Part shown: positions 12,401-27,400 of the stretch, piece by piece
Layout of the letters: each line of letters begins with the position of its first letter
Position numbering within the stretch: position 1 is the first letter of the stretch
DNA from: Manduca sexta
Taxonomy: Eukaryota; Arthropoda; Insecta; Lepidoptera; Sphingidae
NCBI RefSeq assembly: GCF_014839805.1
Contig: NC_051126.1
Span: forward strand, 8,316,609 to 8,380,608
Length of the DNA: 64,000 nucleotides
Direction of reading: 5' to 3'
Made by a program: the position numbers and the translations under genes
The notes under the pieces: model-generated
Told to the model about the DNA's origin: nothing
The model's database searches: none
Seen by the model: only the letters and a program-made list of their open reading frames with translations

Positions 12401-15400
12401 TCTATTAAACTTCCTTAAGAGCCAAGTGCACTTCTTACATACTATCCACTCCAGGTACAAATGCGTCCAACGGAAGCCACTTAAGAGGAATACGGAAACT
12501 AAGTGGCGGTTAGTCTGCTAAGGTATTACAATCGATTTCTTTACCAAACACTACCAAACTCAGAAGTGGAAAGTGTAAAGAATTTTCCAGAGAAACGTGT
12601 TGTATGTACAATCGCGCGATGTTTAGCCAACACTATATAAGCCATATTTTAAACAAGGACATGAAATGTGCTTGTTCTTTGAAAGTTATTTTAAACGTGT
12701 TACTCACGTGAAAGCCTTTCCCGGTACAAAGGTACCTAAAACATTTTAGTGATTTATAGTACAGCCCTAAAATCTATTTAAAAATTAGATTGAAAAAATA
12801 TCCGTTATATCCCTTAGGAGCCAATTACCGTGATAAACGTAGCGTTGATCCAGAATATGGTATACTTATTCGTGTGCCAAATTTCTTTTAAATCCTTCTA
12901 CGTTTACTTTTAATATACATCCAAACATTTTCGCATTTTGCCTTTTTTACCGACTTCAAAAAAAGGAGGAGGTTATGAATTCGACGTGAATTTTTTTTTT
13001 TTTAATTATCACGTTTCCTTATTGATGCATAATATTAGTCATTTGATTTCCAATATTGCATTGTTTTGTTTAATGTATTATTAACCCTGTAAGCTTTATA
13101 TTCTGTGGGTTTATGTCATGATTTTTTACTAATTACTTATAGCTGATGCTAATACTCTAAATACGAATAAATGTTTGTTTATTTCTTCTCACATATCAAC
13201 AGTTTAACGGACAGGTGTTGATGTTTTTGTATAGTCATTCAAGATACTATATTTATACAAGAAAAATAACCAGTTTCCGCGAGAATATGAAAAAATACTT
13301 AAAAACACATCACAAAGCTTATTGTAAATATAAAGCCATAAACGTAAATCTTCTAAGGAGTGCTTGTCTAATTTCCATTGCCACAATGTTGTTATATCCT
13401 TTAGAGAAACGTATTCAATAATCTCTCTAAAGGCGTATTAGGATTCGGGCACAACGGTGTCACTATTTGTCATTCTACATTTGTAATTAAACTTGTGAAC
13501 ATTTCTAAACTAATGAAACGTGCTACGTAAATCCCATATAGTATGCAGATAGGTTGAATTTGGTCAAACATTGGATCAAATACGGACGTATTCGACATTT
13601 TGTGTTAGTATTAATTGTAAAATAATAAATATTTGTGAGTAGGTTTTTTTTATATTATTACGTAATTCTTATTTATATTGGTACATAATATATTTATCGT
13701 GATTAAATACTATTTGAGATATAATTTCGTAGTGACCGTCAATCAACAATAGATATAATAAAAAGTTAAAACCCAAAACTAATCGACGAAGCTACTATTT
13801 TCCAAGCCATAAAGATACACGCTTTTATGATGCGTGATACAATTTTATTGACACGTATCAATATTTTAAGTCTACTCATTAACATAACAGGTAAAGAGCA
13901 GATTATTCTTAAAAAGTATAGAAGTATTTTTTACGATTTCTATACAATTGTGATTTATTCTCAAAAATCAGGATGTAGTACATATCCTTATGCAGTAATT
14001 ACGATTTTTATGAACATTTGCCTGCCCCGATGTTTGTGACACAAAAACTACAATTATGTACAAAATACAATAAAGTAGCTTATGCCTGCGTCTCCGAACA
14101 CGTGAAACAATTTTTCCAGGATATAAGTCCCGATTTATATTTTAACGGAATAAAAAATAACCTATAGCATTTGGGAGTAATTTACTTCCTATTAGTAAAA
14201 GAATTGTCAAAATCGGTTCAGTAGTTTCAAAGATTAACCTCTACAAACCTACAAACTGAAAAGTTGTTCCTCTTTTTAATATTACTATATAGATAGTATA
14301 GACACTCGTCAACTGAAATGATAAATTTGTCATTCCGGTTTTTTGGAAAATTGAACTTTTGATTTTTGTTCGCATTTTACAATTTTTAAACTATAAACTA
14401 ATCACCACCTAGCAACATTTGCTGATTTGTTTTTTAAATTTGATTATTTATCGGTTATTATAGGATTTCGAAAAGCTATCAAATACAAAACGTTCTAAGC
14501 TTTCTTTTTGTTGTAAAAGATCACGTACCTAGACGTGGGCGATGCGAAACTGCAACACTGTTTTATATTAAAACAAAAGGAAATTGTGACTCACCGAGAT
14601 GCATCTCTGTCCTCGACATTTCCATAAGGTCAGATAGTTATCCGAGTTAGTTGATATTTTTATGCACATGACCTCATACAGTTTTTTCTGCTTTGAATCG
14701 ATACGTCCGTGACGTTTTGAAATGTAATTCAGATAAATTGTGTAAAAAAATATTTTTTAAAGGCCTATCCCCACCAGAACGGCACGTTGACTAATTTTTA
14801 AATGATTTTATGTTATTCGAAATTTATAATATTTAAAGAAAACAAATTAAACATGATAATATTTTGTTAATATGTTATCTTTACGTTATTGTCTGAATTA
14901 TTTTATTAAGTGAATATTGTTTCATAGATTTCATCATAAAAACGCCACTAAAACTTGTAATTCTGTGTATCCCCTCAAAAATTACACTTCAATTTAATGT
15001 TATAAGGAATATTTTAGTAGTTAAAGTTTTTCAAAAATACATAAAATTGTTGTTTAAAATATATTTTTTTAAAATATTTGCATTAATCGCGCCCCGCCCG
15101 TTAATCGCGCGCCGTCAAGTATTGAACAAATCGTTCAAGGCCGCGTGCTTGGAGAGGGTCCTTAATAAGGCCACTTAATTATTTCCAATTAGATATTGTT
15201 CGCGGCTCCATTGTGTGACAGCTCTTTTACATATCCTTGCCAGCGCCAAAAATACAAATCATCGGTTTCTTCATTTATTGGAACACACACCCAAATCCTT
15301 ACAAAATTTCGCATCAATATTACATAATTTCATTTCAGTGCTGGTTCGTTTGTTAGTGCGAAGTGTGAAGCTAATAATGGCCTAGTAATATAATGCTTTA

Positions 15401-18400
15401 GAAATAATGAAGCTGAAGCTAATAAGGTTTTATTGTGTATTTATGTTCGCCAAATGACTACATGTTTCAAGTTACCGCTTCTGAATAAGAAAGTGATTAA
15501 GGTTAGGTTTTGTACCTATAATAATAGGTAGGTGTGTATTTATTTTGTAATTCGGTTAACGTACTAACATCAGTGCAATATCATATAAATATATAGGTAC
15601 CTATGACCCACGTATGTGACCGAAAAACACATTTTGTAAAGATATTTCGAAACGTCGATGTAAAACAATCACACGAAAGTTTAATCAAGGATAACACTCC
15701 AATACAGTGTTCAAACATTGACTTAGAACTGTAAAAGGGTATGTTCTTCTTGTAAGCGATTTAATCGTTAAATGAATTAATTATATCCAATAGTCGAACT
15801 CATAAGAAGGGTTAGTCAAGATTAGTAGGATAGTAGGATATCTGAATGTTTGGCGAATAAAATCTTAACGTTTACCAAATGTAAAAAAAACTTAAAGATT
15901 ACTTACATGTGTATTTATGTTTTCTAGTCTACCTATATTCGAGATACCAAATTAGTTTTACCAGCTACTTTAAGATATTCTGAGTTGTATTTGACAGTAT
16001 TTGGTAAATATCAAGAGATGATTACTAATTACCATAGTCTATCAAAAAAAAATTGCGGTCATAAAACCTGTTATGTACTTTTAGATCTAATAAATACATA
16101 ATACATATTATATATTAAATAACATACATACATATAAGTTATAATGTGTTTTTACTACGCCCAGCGGATTTAGTAAATACTAAATAGGAAAACATTAAAA
16201 GTGCTAAACATGACCTCGACTTTATTAAGCAAGCGAAATACGACGAAAGTTTGTAGACAAAATTAGTACTGACAGGTCTATAAAAATATTATTATATCAA
16301 TATTATAAAGCCTGTACAGTGAGCCACAGGAGTAGCTGAACAAATTCAGAACTTTAAAACTCTTCAACACATTAATTTCAATCCTAATTTTCTTTTTCTT
16401 TATTTAAAATAATGTTAACTATTTGCAAATAATAATGTAAACGGTGAAGGAAAACATCGTGAGGAAACCTGCACATCTGAGAAGTTCTCTATAGGAATTT
16501 CGAAGGTGTGTGAAGTCTTCCAACCCGCACTAGGCCAGCGTGGTGGACTAAGGCCTAATCCCTCTCAGTAGTAGAGGTGGCCCCTGCTTAGCAGTGGGCA
16601 AGTATATAATCAGGGCTGATATTATTATTATTATATTATAAACTATTTGCAATTTATTTTGGTATAGGTAAAACTATTTCTGATAAGGACACAAATGTTT
16701 AAAGTCGATTTGAAATTTGAATTTATGCAGCAAATTTTGTGGCTGACTGTACTTTGCAAGACATCAATTTAGGTTTTGGTTTTTTCCTAAAAAAAAATGA
16801 TACTTCAACATTAATATCATGATTATTTAAAACTTCCTTTTGAATGTTATGCAAAATAATTATGCCTAATTTTAGATATTATACTTTATTTTTTTTCAAA
16901 ACGAATGTAGATATTCGTTTTTGAAATATCTGTAGTACATAATACGCACTTTAAATATATAGCTAAAACATTGCTTCTATGTTATTAGAAATGCGCCAAT
17001 TTACAATCACTAAAACTAACCTTACATTATTACCAATAAGAATTTAAATTCTACGAACCCAAGTATTTCGACTAAAATATAATATTTACATAAAACCCAA
17101 ACATAACTTTACCAGGTATAAATTCTCGCCATGTTATGAAAAGTAGAACTAATTTCTTTCTTTGGCAACGATAAAGCAGAAGTAGCGCCTTCAAAGCTTT
17201 TTTTTTCCTGCTATATAAAATTAATCTCCCCGCTGTCTGTGGCACCACGTGCAGTCGCTCTCACATTGATTACCGCGTGGAATTAACTCTCAGATGTCGG
17301 ATACCCGAAGATATTGGAAGGTAGCGACATCGTCGTAGTTTCCACACCAGTTTACAAGTATAACCCAGACTTGAAACAACAGGGTCTTTTACGCCTCTTT
17401 TAAAATTTAGTGCGGATAAAAAAGAGGACTAGCCTAAACAAATTCGACACAATTTGATTGTTCTTTTTATTACCCTACGCTTGTATTGAAATTAGAATGT
17501 CTACCTTATTTACATTATAATTAATACTAATCCGGTAGATTTATTTGAGGTTTGTGTTTGGTATGAATTTGTATTATCAGAAAACGGATATACTACTACA
17601 CGGCGCAAAAAAAGTAAGCCTCCAATAAATATGTATATTATGAATATTCTGTTTAGTCGTTATACAAAATTGTCATAATGTTATCATATATTTAAATGAT
17701 TAACTTGTTGCGTATACTAAATGCAGGTAAATTATCTTTATCATAATGTAAGTACTGAACGCGAATATTTTCCGCGCGGAAATCCTATCAAAGTAAACCA
17801 ATAAAAACTGCAGCACGCTTTCATTGCTTGATACTTGATGTGCCTCGCTTGATTACATAGCATTACTATGAAAATGAGGTAATAGAATATAAATTGTGAG
17901 AGGTGTGTTAATTATTCTAAATACTCTGAGTCCAAATATGATGTAACCTATAATTGCTATGATTGCTGGGACAATACATTAGATAATATTATTTTATTAT
18001 GAAAGTTGTAATTGTTTTGTTAAAGTCGTGTTTTGTTTGAACGTAACTATTTTTTTGATGTAAAAAAACTCTTAATTACATAAAATAATAATTGAGCCGG
18101 AACAAGGAAATAAAGACTTAATCAACAGCGTTATATTTTCTCATAAAGAAAGTCGTGACGTCTGACATTGAATCAAATTAATCGCCTCAACTCGCACTTG
18201 ACCCTTTATTTCCGGTGAGTAATCAAGAGTCTTCTTAAGGCACCGTATACAGAACGTTTTATAGCAAAATACTTTTTGGTTGTTACTTATTTTACAATCT
18301 AAATGACAGCCTAATTACTCTGGAATAAAATAGTTTATCGCTATGCAATTCATTATCATAGTAATAGAACTGAGGTATAAATTAATATGAATATTAATTT

Positions 18401-21400
18401 TGATCTACGTTATTGACCAGATGCTACGAAAATCTAGTTCAACATAAATTTGTTTACAAAATATTCACAAACCAGTTGAATAGAGAATTTCATAAGTCAT
18501 TCAATATGCAAAACTAATTAAGACCAATATAATAACATTATAATGCTACATATAAAATGTCGTTATTATTTCTATAACCATTTAATCGACTTTTGCAAAT
18601 GATTAGAGTTTTTGCAGAATTAAGTCAATTAACACCACTCCCTTTTCAATAGTGTAGAAGTGTCCCATCAAACATATTTTATGGGATCGTCATGATTTTT
18701 ATCATTCATTCTGTGTTTTAGTACAGAAAATATATGCTTAGTTGAATTTAATTTTTTAATCAGTCACCGATCTCACAATTGGCTAATAGAAAGTAATTGA
18801 AATCAATAATTAACGTCTTCACTATACTATATTCTAAAAAGGCATTGGAAGCAAATAACAAATTGTCTAACCTTTTCTGCTAATAACCGTAGCGTTTTGA
18901 TGCCACACAAAAATTGCAAATATACCAAATCGTGCCATATGCGGGCAGCCTTAAATGTTACTTACAATAATTCCGTGAGCATAAGTCACGCTGTTAAATA
19001 TAAATTGTACATTTTACGGTCTTGAAAGTGCCATATTTAGGGTGATTACCACAACTGGCAATTGTACCGTTCACCAGTATTTAGTGGTTACTGTTAATGG
19101 TCAGATTAACACTTTCAATTGAATTGGTAAATACCAGATGTAACAGTGATTGATGACATCCAGAAATTGCTTCCGTTTAATTTGGTTCCCTGCTTTACTA
19201 CGTTTCCTATTGTAAAAAATCATTACCTTCCTTCAGCAGTCGGGTAAAAAATAGCAGTATTTATGTATCAATTGATTCGTATCGTTGTTCCTTTACCGAC
19301 TCCCATGCGTTGTATTTTGATGTACAAACAACTCTTAAAATGTTGGCAAACGACTTGAAAACTTTATAGTTTGTAAGACTTCAACAAAACTATTTCGTAC
19401 GTTGACTATCGAGTCGGAAATAGCTAATGTAAACTTAAACTATGGTAGTAGGGGTATAAGAGTTCTTATCGAGGTTAAAATTTTTATACGTCCATGTAAA
19501 GTATATGTGTAATATTATATAAAAATGTTATGTAAATAGTTATATTATATTAAGTAACGCGTGTACGTTAAGTGTGGCATATCTAAGTGTAAAAATGTGT
19601 TAATCAGTACAGTTAGCATATTCGGTTGTTATTGAATACAAGGTTCGCCATAACAATGAGGTGTATCAAATTTTACGAACTTAAAATGTAAGGCACTACA
19701 TTTTTATATACCTATTAAGTATTTAGGTTAATTCAAGTAATAAAAATTATTGAAAAACAAAAAAAAATACGAATAAATATCGTCCCATCTGCATGAAGTC
19801 AGTACTCGCCATAAAGACATCAAAACAATGAAACAATAACATTATTATCTTATTTGTGGTCCGTACAGAATGTTGGCCGTCGCGCCTAATGTGGGCCACG
19901 GTCGCGGCTCGTGTGAATTATTGATGTTAAATTCTTTTTTATTAATTGCAACACTGGTGATTTGATATTCAATTTGCAGGAAGACGTCTAGGTCATTTGA
20001 TAGTTCCCATTTCAATAAGTACAGTTATGCCCTTGTGTGTTAGGTATATAAAAAATGGAGTTATGGCGTAGTTAATTGTTTTAATTTCATTTATTTTCTA
20101 CACGTTATCTCACATTTTAAAATGTAAACTAAAATACATAATTAAAACCAGTTATAAAGACATTGAAGGGACCACCGAATCTGGACGCTATTTTTGATAC
20201 CTAGTCGTTATAAACAATACTGTTTGTATACATTTTTTTGCAGACGTTGCCATTTAGTCGTTATAACCGAAGCGTTGCTATAACCGAGGTCATTGTAATC
20301 GGTTTCTACTGTATTCGATGTTAAAAGCTGAACATAAAAAATACACTAATAAGCGCTATTTTTAGAGCATAAATACTTTCTTAGAGCATGAGTTTCCTCT
20401 CTACTTTCGTGGTATTTATACCTCGCTTAAGTCGTTACCTCCCTTAAGACAACAAGTTCGATATAAGTTATAGCAAATACGTTTTTAATATTCGATGTGT
20501 AAGCTGAACGCAATATCAACTAGCTTTCTAACTGTTTCTAATCTCATTTGAATATCTGCAGAAACCCACTCCTGGCAACTTGCCTGTTCGACTTATTGTT
20601 CAGAAGTTGGCAACATTTACATTTAATTTCCCTCCTGTAAGTGTAATTACAAAGCTTACACTCCAGTATTCAAATTTCTATACACTACGATGTTTAAGCA
20701 CAAACTTTGAGAGCCTCAAGAGATAATCTCCAAAAATTCACAATTGTATTTGTTCTATTTACTTTTTTTATTTTGAACATATACAATAGGTTCCAACAGA
20801 CTGGCATAATTGCGTCGACTGCCGAGATGTAATTATCTGCCGTCAGATGCAGAGGGGTCACTTTGTCGCGTTTGTATAAAAAAAAAAAATCTGGATAGAG
20901 TAGTATGGTAAAATGTCGACTTACTATTCTTAGTACCTAGTACCGCACAAAAAACAAAGCCTAAAACATAAATGAAATGAGTGCAAAACTTGCATTTAAC
21001 AATAACTGCATAATGATCTCATTGGAACCAAGTTTAGGAACGCTAGAACTTCGAATACTAATTCGCAGTATTCAATTTACATATTACTGAAAGTCAATAG
21101 ACCGGAACCGAGAAATCTACATTGTGAATTCCGCATTTGTTATAAAATTATACTTTAATATTGTTGAAATTAAGTTCTAACGACATTCCATTTTTCTTTA
21201 GGAAATAAAAGTTTCGTGTAGACTTTATTTTGGCAAATTGAGTCGTCTAACTGCTCGACATGAGTTGTTAACTTTGATATTCGTACAAGTACAGCACTTG
21301 GGATAGTTTCTTTGGTCGTTAAAAAGAAATAAACAAGTATCGAAGTTCGTGAGCTAGATAAACATTCCCCATGTATACAATCTTTTATTATTTAAGGTAT

Positions 21401-24400
21401 GCCTCTGAATTTTTACGTTATTGACTTTATATACATTTTGGAAGGGATCGTAATATTTTAGCACTGCACCGTTCTTTCATATATTTCCTTTGATTTGAAA
21501 TTTCCATAGAAAAGGTTTTTCAATACGTGGAAAAACAAAAGTATCGTAAACGCGGTATTGCCTCGCACTTCTGTTTAAGGTTTTGTATATGAGGATCCTG
21601 ATTTCTGTGTATCATATGAAGTGATAGGCTCACGAAGTATGAATGTTGTGAAACTGGAAGCCTCCCGTAATTATCGATACGCTTGACACAAATCTCGTAT
21701 CTCAGTGAGGGGTTTGGCATATATTGTGTATTATTAAGGTATTAAGACACTCTGTATTTATAATAACTTAAAATATTATGAACATTACAAAAGAATTATA
21801 ATTATTTGTTCTAATTTAACAACTTCAGAAATCCCAACAAACAATCGATTACCATAGAAATTCCGTACTTTCTGGAGAAAATATAAAATGCGGAACAACT
21901 TATAAACTTAAGGCTCAAATAAGGGCCGGATTCCAAACGTGAGCTCAAACAACTTCGTAAATATGTCAGGGATATAAGGAAAACATCTAAAGAACTCATA
22001 ACGACTTTCAAAGTCTTTACGCGTGATGAAAATTATGCGAATATTTAAATCTTAAGCAATATAATATTATGTCGGTTAGTATTTTTAGGATTCCGTGCCC
22101 AAACAAAGCCCATGGAACTTTATTATAAAGCCGTCATGTAGTGCTACCTGTGTGTCTCCAGTTAATCAAAAAAACTCCATCTTTTTAAATTTAAGGGTTC
22201 CACAAGCAATAAAAAAAACGGAACTCTAATAGTGAAACATCGCACCTTGCCATCTGTTCGTTTGCCCTTTTTTTAAGGCTCATTTTTTACCATGGTAGGT
22301 GGTGGGTTTAAATGATCATAAAAGTATAAACAAAATAAAATAATAAAACAAAAAAGTGTGGAGAAACCAAACTATACGTCACATTATAACCACGATTAAC
22401 TGTTTTGAGAACCATAGCATGATGTAAACTGTATGATACATAAACATCTATAATGACAGTTTACAGTTCTATACCCATACAAATAATTATATAAACTACA
22501 TAATAACCAAATAGTACATTGAAACTGAACCTGTAAATGGATATTCAATACGCCAAATTGCGTTCATATTGCGAAATAAATGAATATTGAACTATTAAAT
22601 CTGTCACCAAAAATAACGATAGACAGCCAAATTTGGTCGCACGAAACTTAGTATAAATACTCACATAATATTAATTTGGTTGTGGTTTATACTATTTACA
22701 GAATACAATATGATAATTAAATCAGTAAATCATTATGATCTGGTACAGAATTTGCTAGGGTTATATATTAGAGTCCATTATATTATTATTGGCCATGCTC
22801 AGCAGTAGACACCCTGCGGCTGATGATGATGATCATGATATATTAGAAAACTTTGGGTTCAATTATTTCATGATCCCTGAGAGGGTTGTGCATTTATATG
22901 GAAATATTATTACCTAGTTTGCTAGTATCTTAATGAACGGCTCTAAACAACAATAACAAAAAACAATTGTATTTTTTCTTACAGCTTAAACTGGTTTTGA
23001 CTAGAGCACTATGAGAGTTTCTTGCCCGTTCTTCTATAGAGGGAAATGCTTTCCGAACTGTTGCTAGAGTTAATATTGATGGAATCTAAATAATGCATAA
23101 CATTTTATAGGTTCAAATAAATTATTTTGTTTCAGCTCAGAAAAATAATCTAGTGTATATCTATCTATAAACCCATATTATTCATGAATATTTTTTTACG
23201 CATCATCTGCAGCTGACTTACTTCATATTTATATGAGATCGGATGCAATGAGAAATTAAGATATTATTTATATGAAATGAAATCTGCTAACTTAAATATA
23301 TGTGTAGGTATTTAAAGATATATAGGTTTCTGTATGAACTGAGAATTAAAAGGTTTCTTTGATATTATTATTTTAAATCTATATAGATGTATGTATTATA
23401 TGATCTATATTATCTTATAGTAATTATACTTTTTTAAATAAATCATACGCTGATTATAATTTTATTTATTTTCTACCAATATTTCGGAAATATCTTCATC
23501 AAATTGAATGGATCATTTATTAGATAAAAGGCATAACTATATTATATTAGCGCCGCTTTAACGTCAGTTAGTTCTAAATACTGATTCTAATTGATTTTAC
23601 AAAATCATTTAGAGCCTCCGGTAATAAAAAGAATTGGTAACATTTGAAATTAAGCACCTATTTATCTGAGCGAAACTCATTTACTAAGTTTCAGTATTGT
23701 GACAAAGTATAAACCCTCCAAGGAATTTTCATTCGAATACATACAATATGTTACGTGCAAATCTGTCGAAATAAGATGGATTGCAGTGAAAAACTGCTGA
23801 TTCTTATCACAGCCGATATACGCCCGCTGAATAAAATATCGAACCTTACAATAAATGTAGCTGTCGTAACAATATTCGATCTTGTAGAACAAAAGTAAAC
23901 GCACCGTATATATAACTTTGGAAATGATTTGATAATATACATAGCTATAGCTATACAGTATGAAACACCAAATTTAGAGAATAATATTTGACTACAATAT
24001 TATATTCCCAAAGTGTAGGGAATATAATATTGTAGGTTTATTATAAATACAGAGTGTCTAAATACCTTAATAAATACACAATATATTCCAAACCCCTCAC
24101 TGAGATACGAGATTTGTGGCAAGCGTATCGATAATTACGGGAGACTTCCAGTTCCACAATATTCATACTTTAGTGCGGGATTTAAAGCGTGAGCCTATCA
24201 CTTCATATGATATACAAAACCTTAAACAGAAGTGCGAGGCATTACCGCGTTAACCACACTTTTGTTTTTCCACGTATTGAATAACCTTTTCTATGGAAAT
24301 TTCATATCAAAGGAAATATGTGAAAGAACGGTGCAGTGCTAAAATATTACGATCCCTTCCAAGTAAGGGTGCAGTGTAGGGATGGCTCACAATTCGCTGT

Positions 24401-27400
24401 ATTTGTTTTATTCAGTAACTAACTTCCAACAGACTGGTATCCAGACGCCACTCTACTTACCACCACGTGCAGTCAAGTCACTTTGCTGTGCCCATTTAAG
24501 AGTTGTTGATTTTACTAGGTTGTATGCAATTTATTTTTATGAAAATTTAAGAATTCATTCATTCAATAAATACATTATTACTGTCCGTTATAAAGTGATG
24601 AAGACGTAACCAGCAGATATTGGCATCAACTTTAATTCTTTATTACATATTTGCAACTAACGTTTAGCATTGAAGATGTAAAATTCTGCAGGAAGAGCAT
24701 TGAACTTCTCATATACTGTTACATAAATTGATGTAATTTAGGCGATATGGAAATAGAAGTTGTTACCATATTGCAGTTAATTAGAGATATGAAAATGTAA
24801 ACAAAATACATAAACAATCGTTGGTTCCTGTTCCGAGTGGACGGAATATTTAAACAGCGCAATTAATACAAACCAATATTGTGCTAAATAATATGAACGC
24901 TTTGCCAAATTGAGTGGTGCCAAAATACTTAGCAAGCCATACTGGTTGCGAACCTTGATAAATTGGCCAAATTGCACGTAAAATAACTTCCCAACCTACC
25001 GAGAATTACAAAACTGGACTCAACGTTAGGTAACTCACGGAATGGTTAAATACCAGCCTAGCCCAAACGCTAAGGACCTTTGGCCATTCACTTTATAGGG
25101 ACCATCCTTTCACAATGTTATAACTTTTGTATTATAAGACATGAATTTGCTAACGTAAATTGATATTAAAAACAACTAGCTCTTTGTTCGCATTTTAAAG
25201 TTTTTATCTTGTTGTTGATAAGTTTTGTTTGTACAATTATTAGTCTAAGGGCATTATCCGCATCAAGAGATGTGACATCAATAACATAAAGGACTATTAA
25301 AATGTTTTATATATTTCAATACTTGAATATTATTTTGCAATCTCTCAGACATAACCAGAAATGCATAACAGTTGGGGCCGTGAAAGTTGTTGAACTTATC
25401 ACCTTCGTTTTCAATGACTGGGAGAATGACGTGCGGTTTTCATAAGCAACATTCATTCGGACTAACAACGCAAAACACTTGTCGATATTTTATTGAATGC
25501 TGTATAAAAAGGTTTGTCTTGTTGGCATTGAACAGGGCAACATAAACTTCATGTGAGGCAAAGCGAGACGGTCTGCGATAACAGTAGACAAAACAATTAT
25601 TCTTTGTAAATTATATTCGTTTATTTACTGTTTCTGTGTAATATTTATCACAAGCATAATACTCAGACAATCAAATAATAAGATGCATCGAAATATCAAA
25701 CGATTGGACTACATACACCTCGTACCGACCTATATAAACATGGCCTTATTATATTAAATTCTTTGACTATTCACTTTACCTCACTAATTGTCCTTGCTAC
25801 ATTTAGAGTGGCTTCAAAACCTCCTTTCGAAAATGCCTTTCTATAAACCAACTCAGTTATATGGATTGTTATTATAATACCATTAGATGGTATCTTGATG
25901 TTTGCAAAATTGGTTTCGTGAATTCATAATTCACAACATTAATGGTCGTAAATCTAAACCTACAGCTGGGTTAGTTATGGGAATAAATTTTATTTGTTTA
26001 TTCTTCGTGTTAAATATGTACAGGCTCGTTAAGTCTTAAACTTACTTAAATTATTTTATCCTACCTCTATTTTTGTTGAATTTTTATTACTAGCTCCGGT
26101 TTATAATTTTACTACAGAAAGTTTTCTTTTATTAAAAACTAAAATAAGTAATTTATTTATGGACCGAATATGTATTGTAAATTACTAATGCCAATCGTAT
26201 CTAAATTGCTTTTGTTTTTCCTGTTACAGAACTTCGCGAAGCCTTCGAAGCAGAAGCTCAAGAAGTGAAGAAGCCCCGTCTTTTACTCACTGCCGCTGTG
26301 CCCGTTGGCCCTGACAACATTAAGAGTGGATATGACGTTCCTGCTGTTGCTAGGTATAACACTTATTTTAAAATCACCTTATTAAATTTTGACAATCCTG
26401 ATTACAGATAATTTATAAGAACTAAAATCGAAAACAATTGTAATTGCTATTGAAATAGTTGAAAACAAAATGTTGTTGAAGGTATTATGCTTGTGGGTTC
26501 TGTCAATTGACACTTATCACTCTGCAGATGACCTGAATAGTATCAGAGTTTCCAATCATTCAACATGCAAACAAATAATAGTTTTTCTAAAAATTTTGTT
26601 TTAATGTGGGAAATATACAGTGGATCAAACAATGACACGTAAATATGCAGAAAATTTTACAATGGCGCTATTGAAAACTGTTTTTTACTTCTTTATTTAC
26701 GAAGCGAACTATTCCTACTTTCTGCTGTTCAAGCTAGTTTGTTAAATAGGCTATATATACTGTATCATTTATAATTAACCCATAAAACGTTGTAAAACTT
26801 TATTTCGACTTAATGAATTCTAGCCTCTAGAGTGCTTCGTCGTAATTGGAAACTTGATCAAGTCGGGTAGGCTCTGGCAGGTTATCTAAACAATAGGCTC
26901 GCGGATGTTTAAACTAAAAAAGCATTTATTTTAATTATACAGAAAATATAAAAAATCTAATTCTAAATTATTGTTGTCATCAGCTACCTTGACTTCATCA
27001 ACCTTATGGCCTACGATTTCCACGGCAAATGGGAACGCGAAACCGGTCACAATGCACCCCTGTACGCGCCTTCTACTGACTCTGAATGGAGGAAACAGTT
27101 GTCGGTGGACCACGCTGCCCACCTCTGGGTCAAACTGGGCGCACCTAAGGAGAAACTTATTATTGGTACGAGTTCGTGTAGATGAACATAAAACAGCTTC
27201 GTGCTATACAGTGCTGAATATATCTGAACATAAAATTACCAGCAGGCAATTTTATGTTCACATATATTCTGTTATTTGTTATATATAGTTATTGAAATTG
27301 TTTTGAAGGAATCATATTAAGTTAAAAATAGTTATGAATATATTTTGCGACATTTTAAAAAAATCTCAGTGACACTCCATAAGTACAGCCCATTTGGAAG

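Larger units (their letters stand above)
7225..26229 (+). other. Cht7 intron between exons b and c (19 kb)
   Basis: No exon was found inside. Contents seen: a diverged repeat (14080), a 5'-truncated SINE (16429), the 325-bp inverted pair (21438/24362), GC-richer islands (9810, 11130, 15080, 19860) and short pieces of common repeats such as 'ccgacttcaaaaaaaggagg' at 12951. The rest is AT-rich and featureless by eye. Confidence 0.85.
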
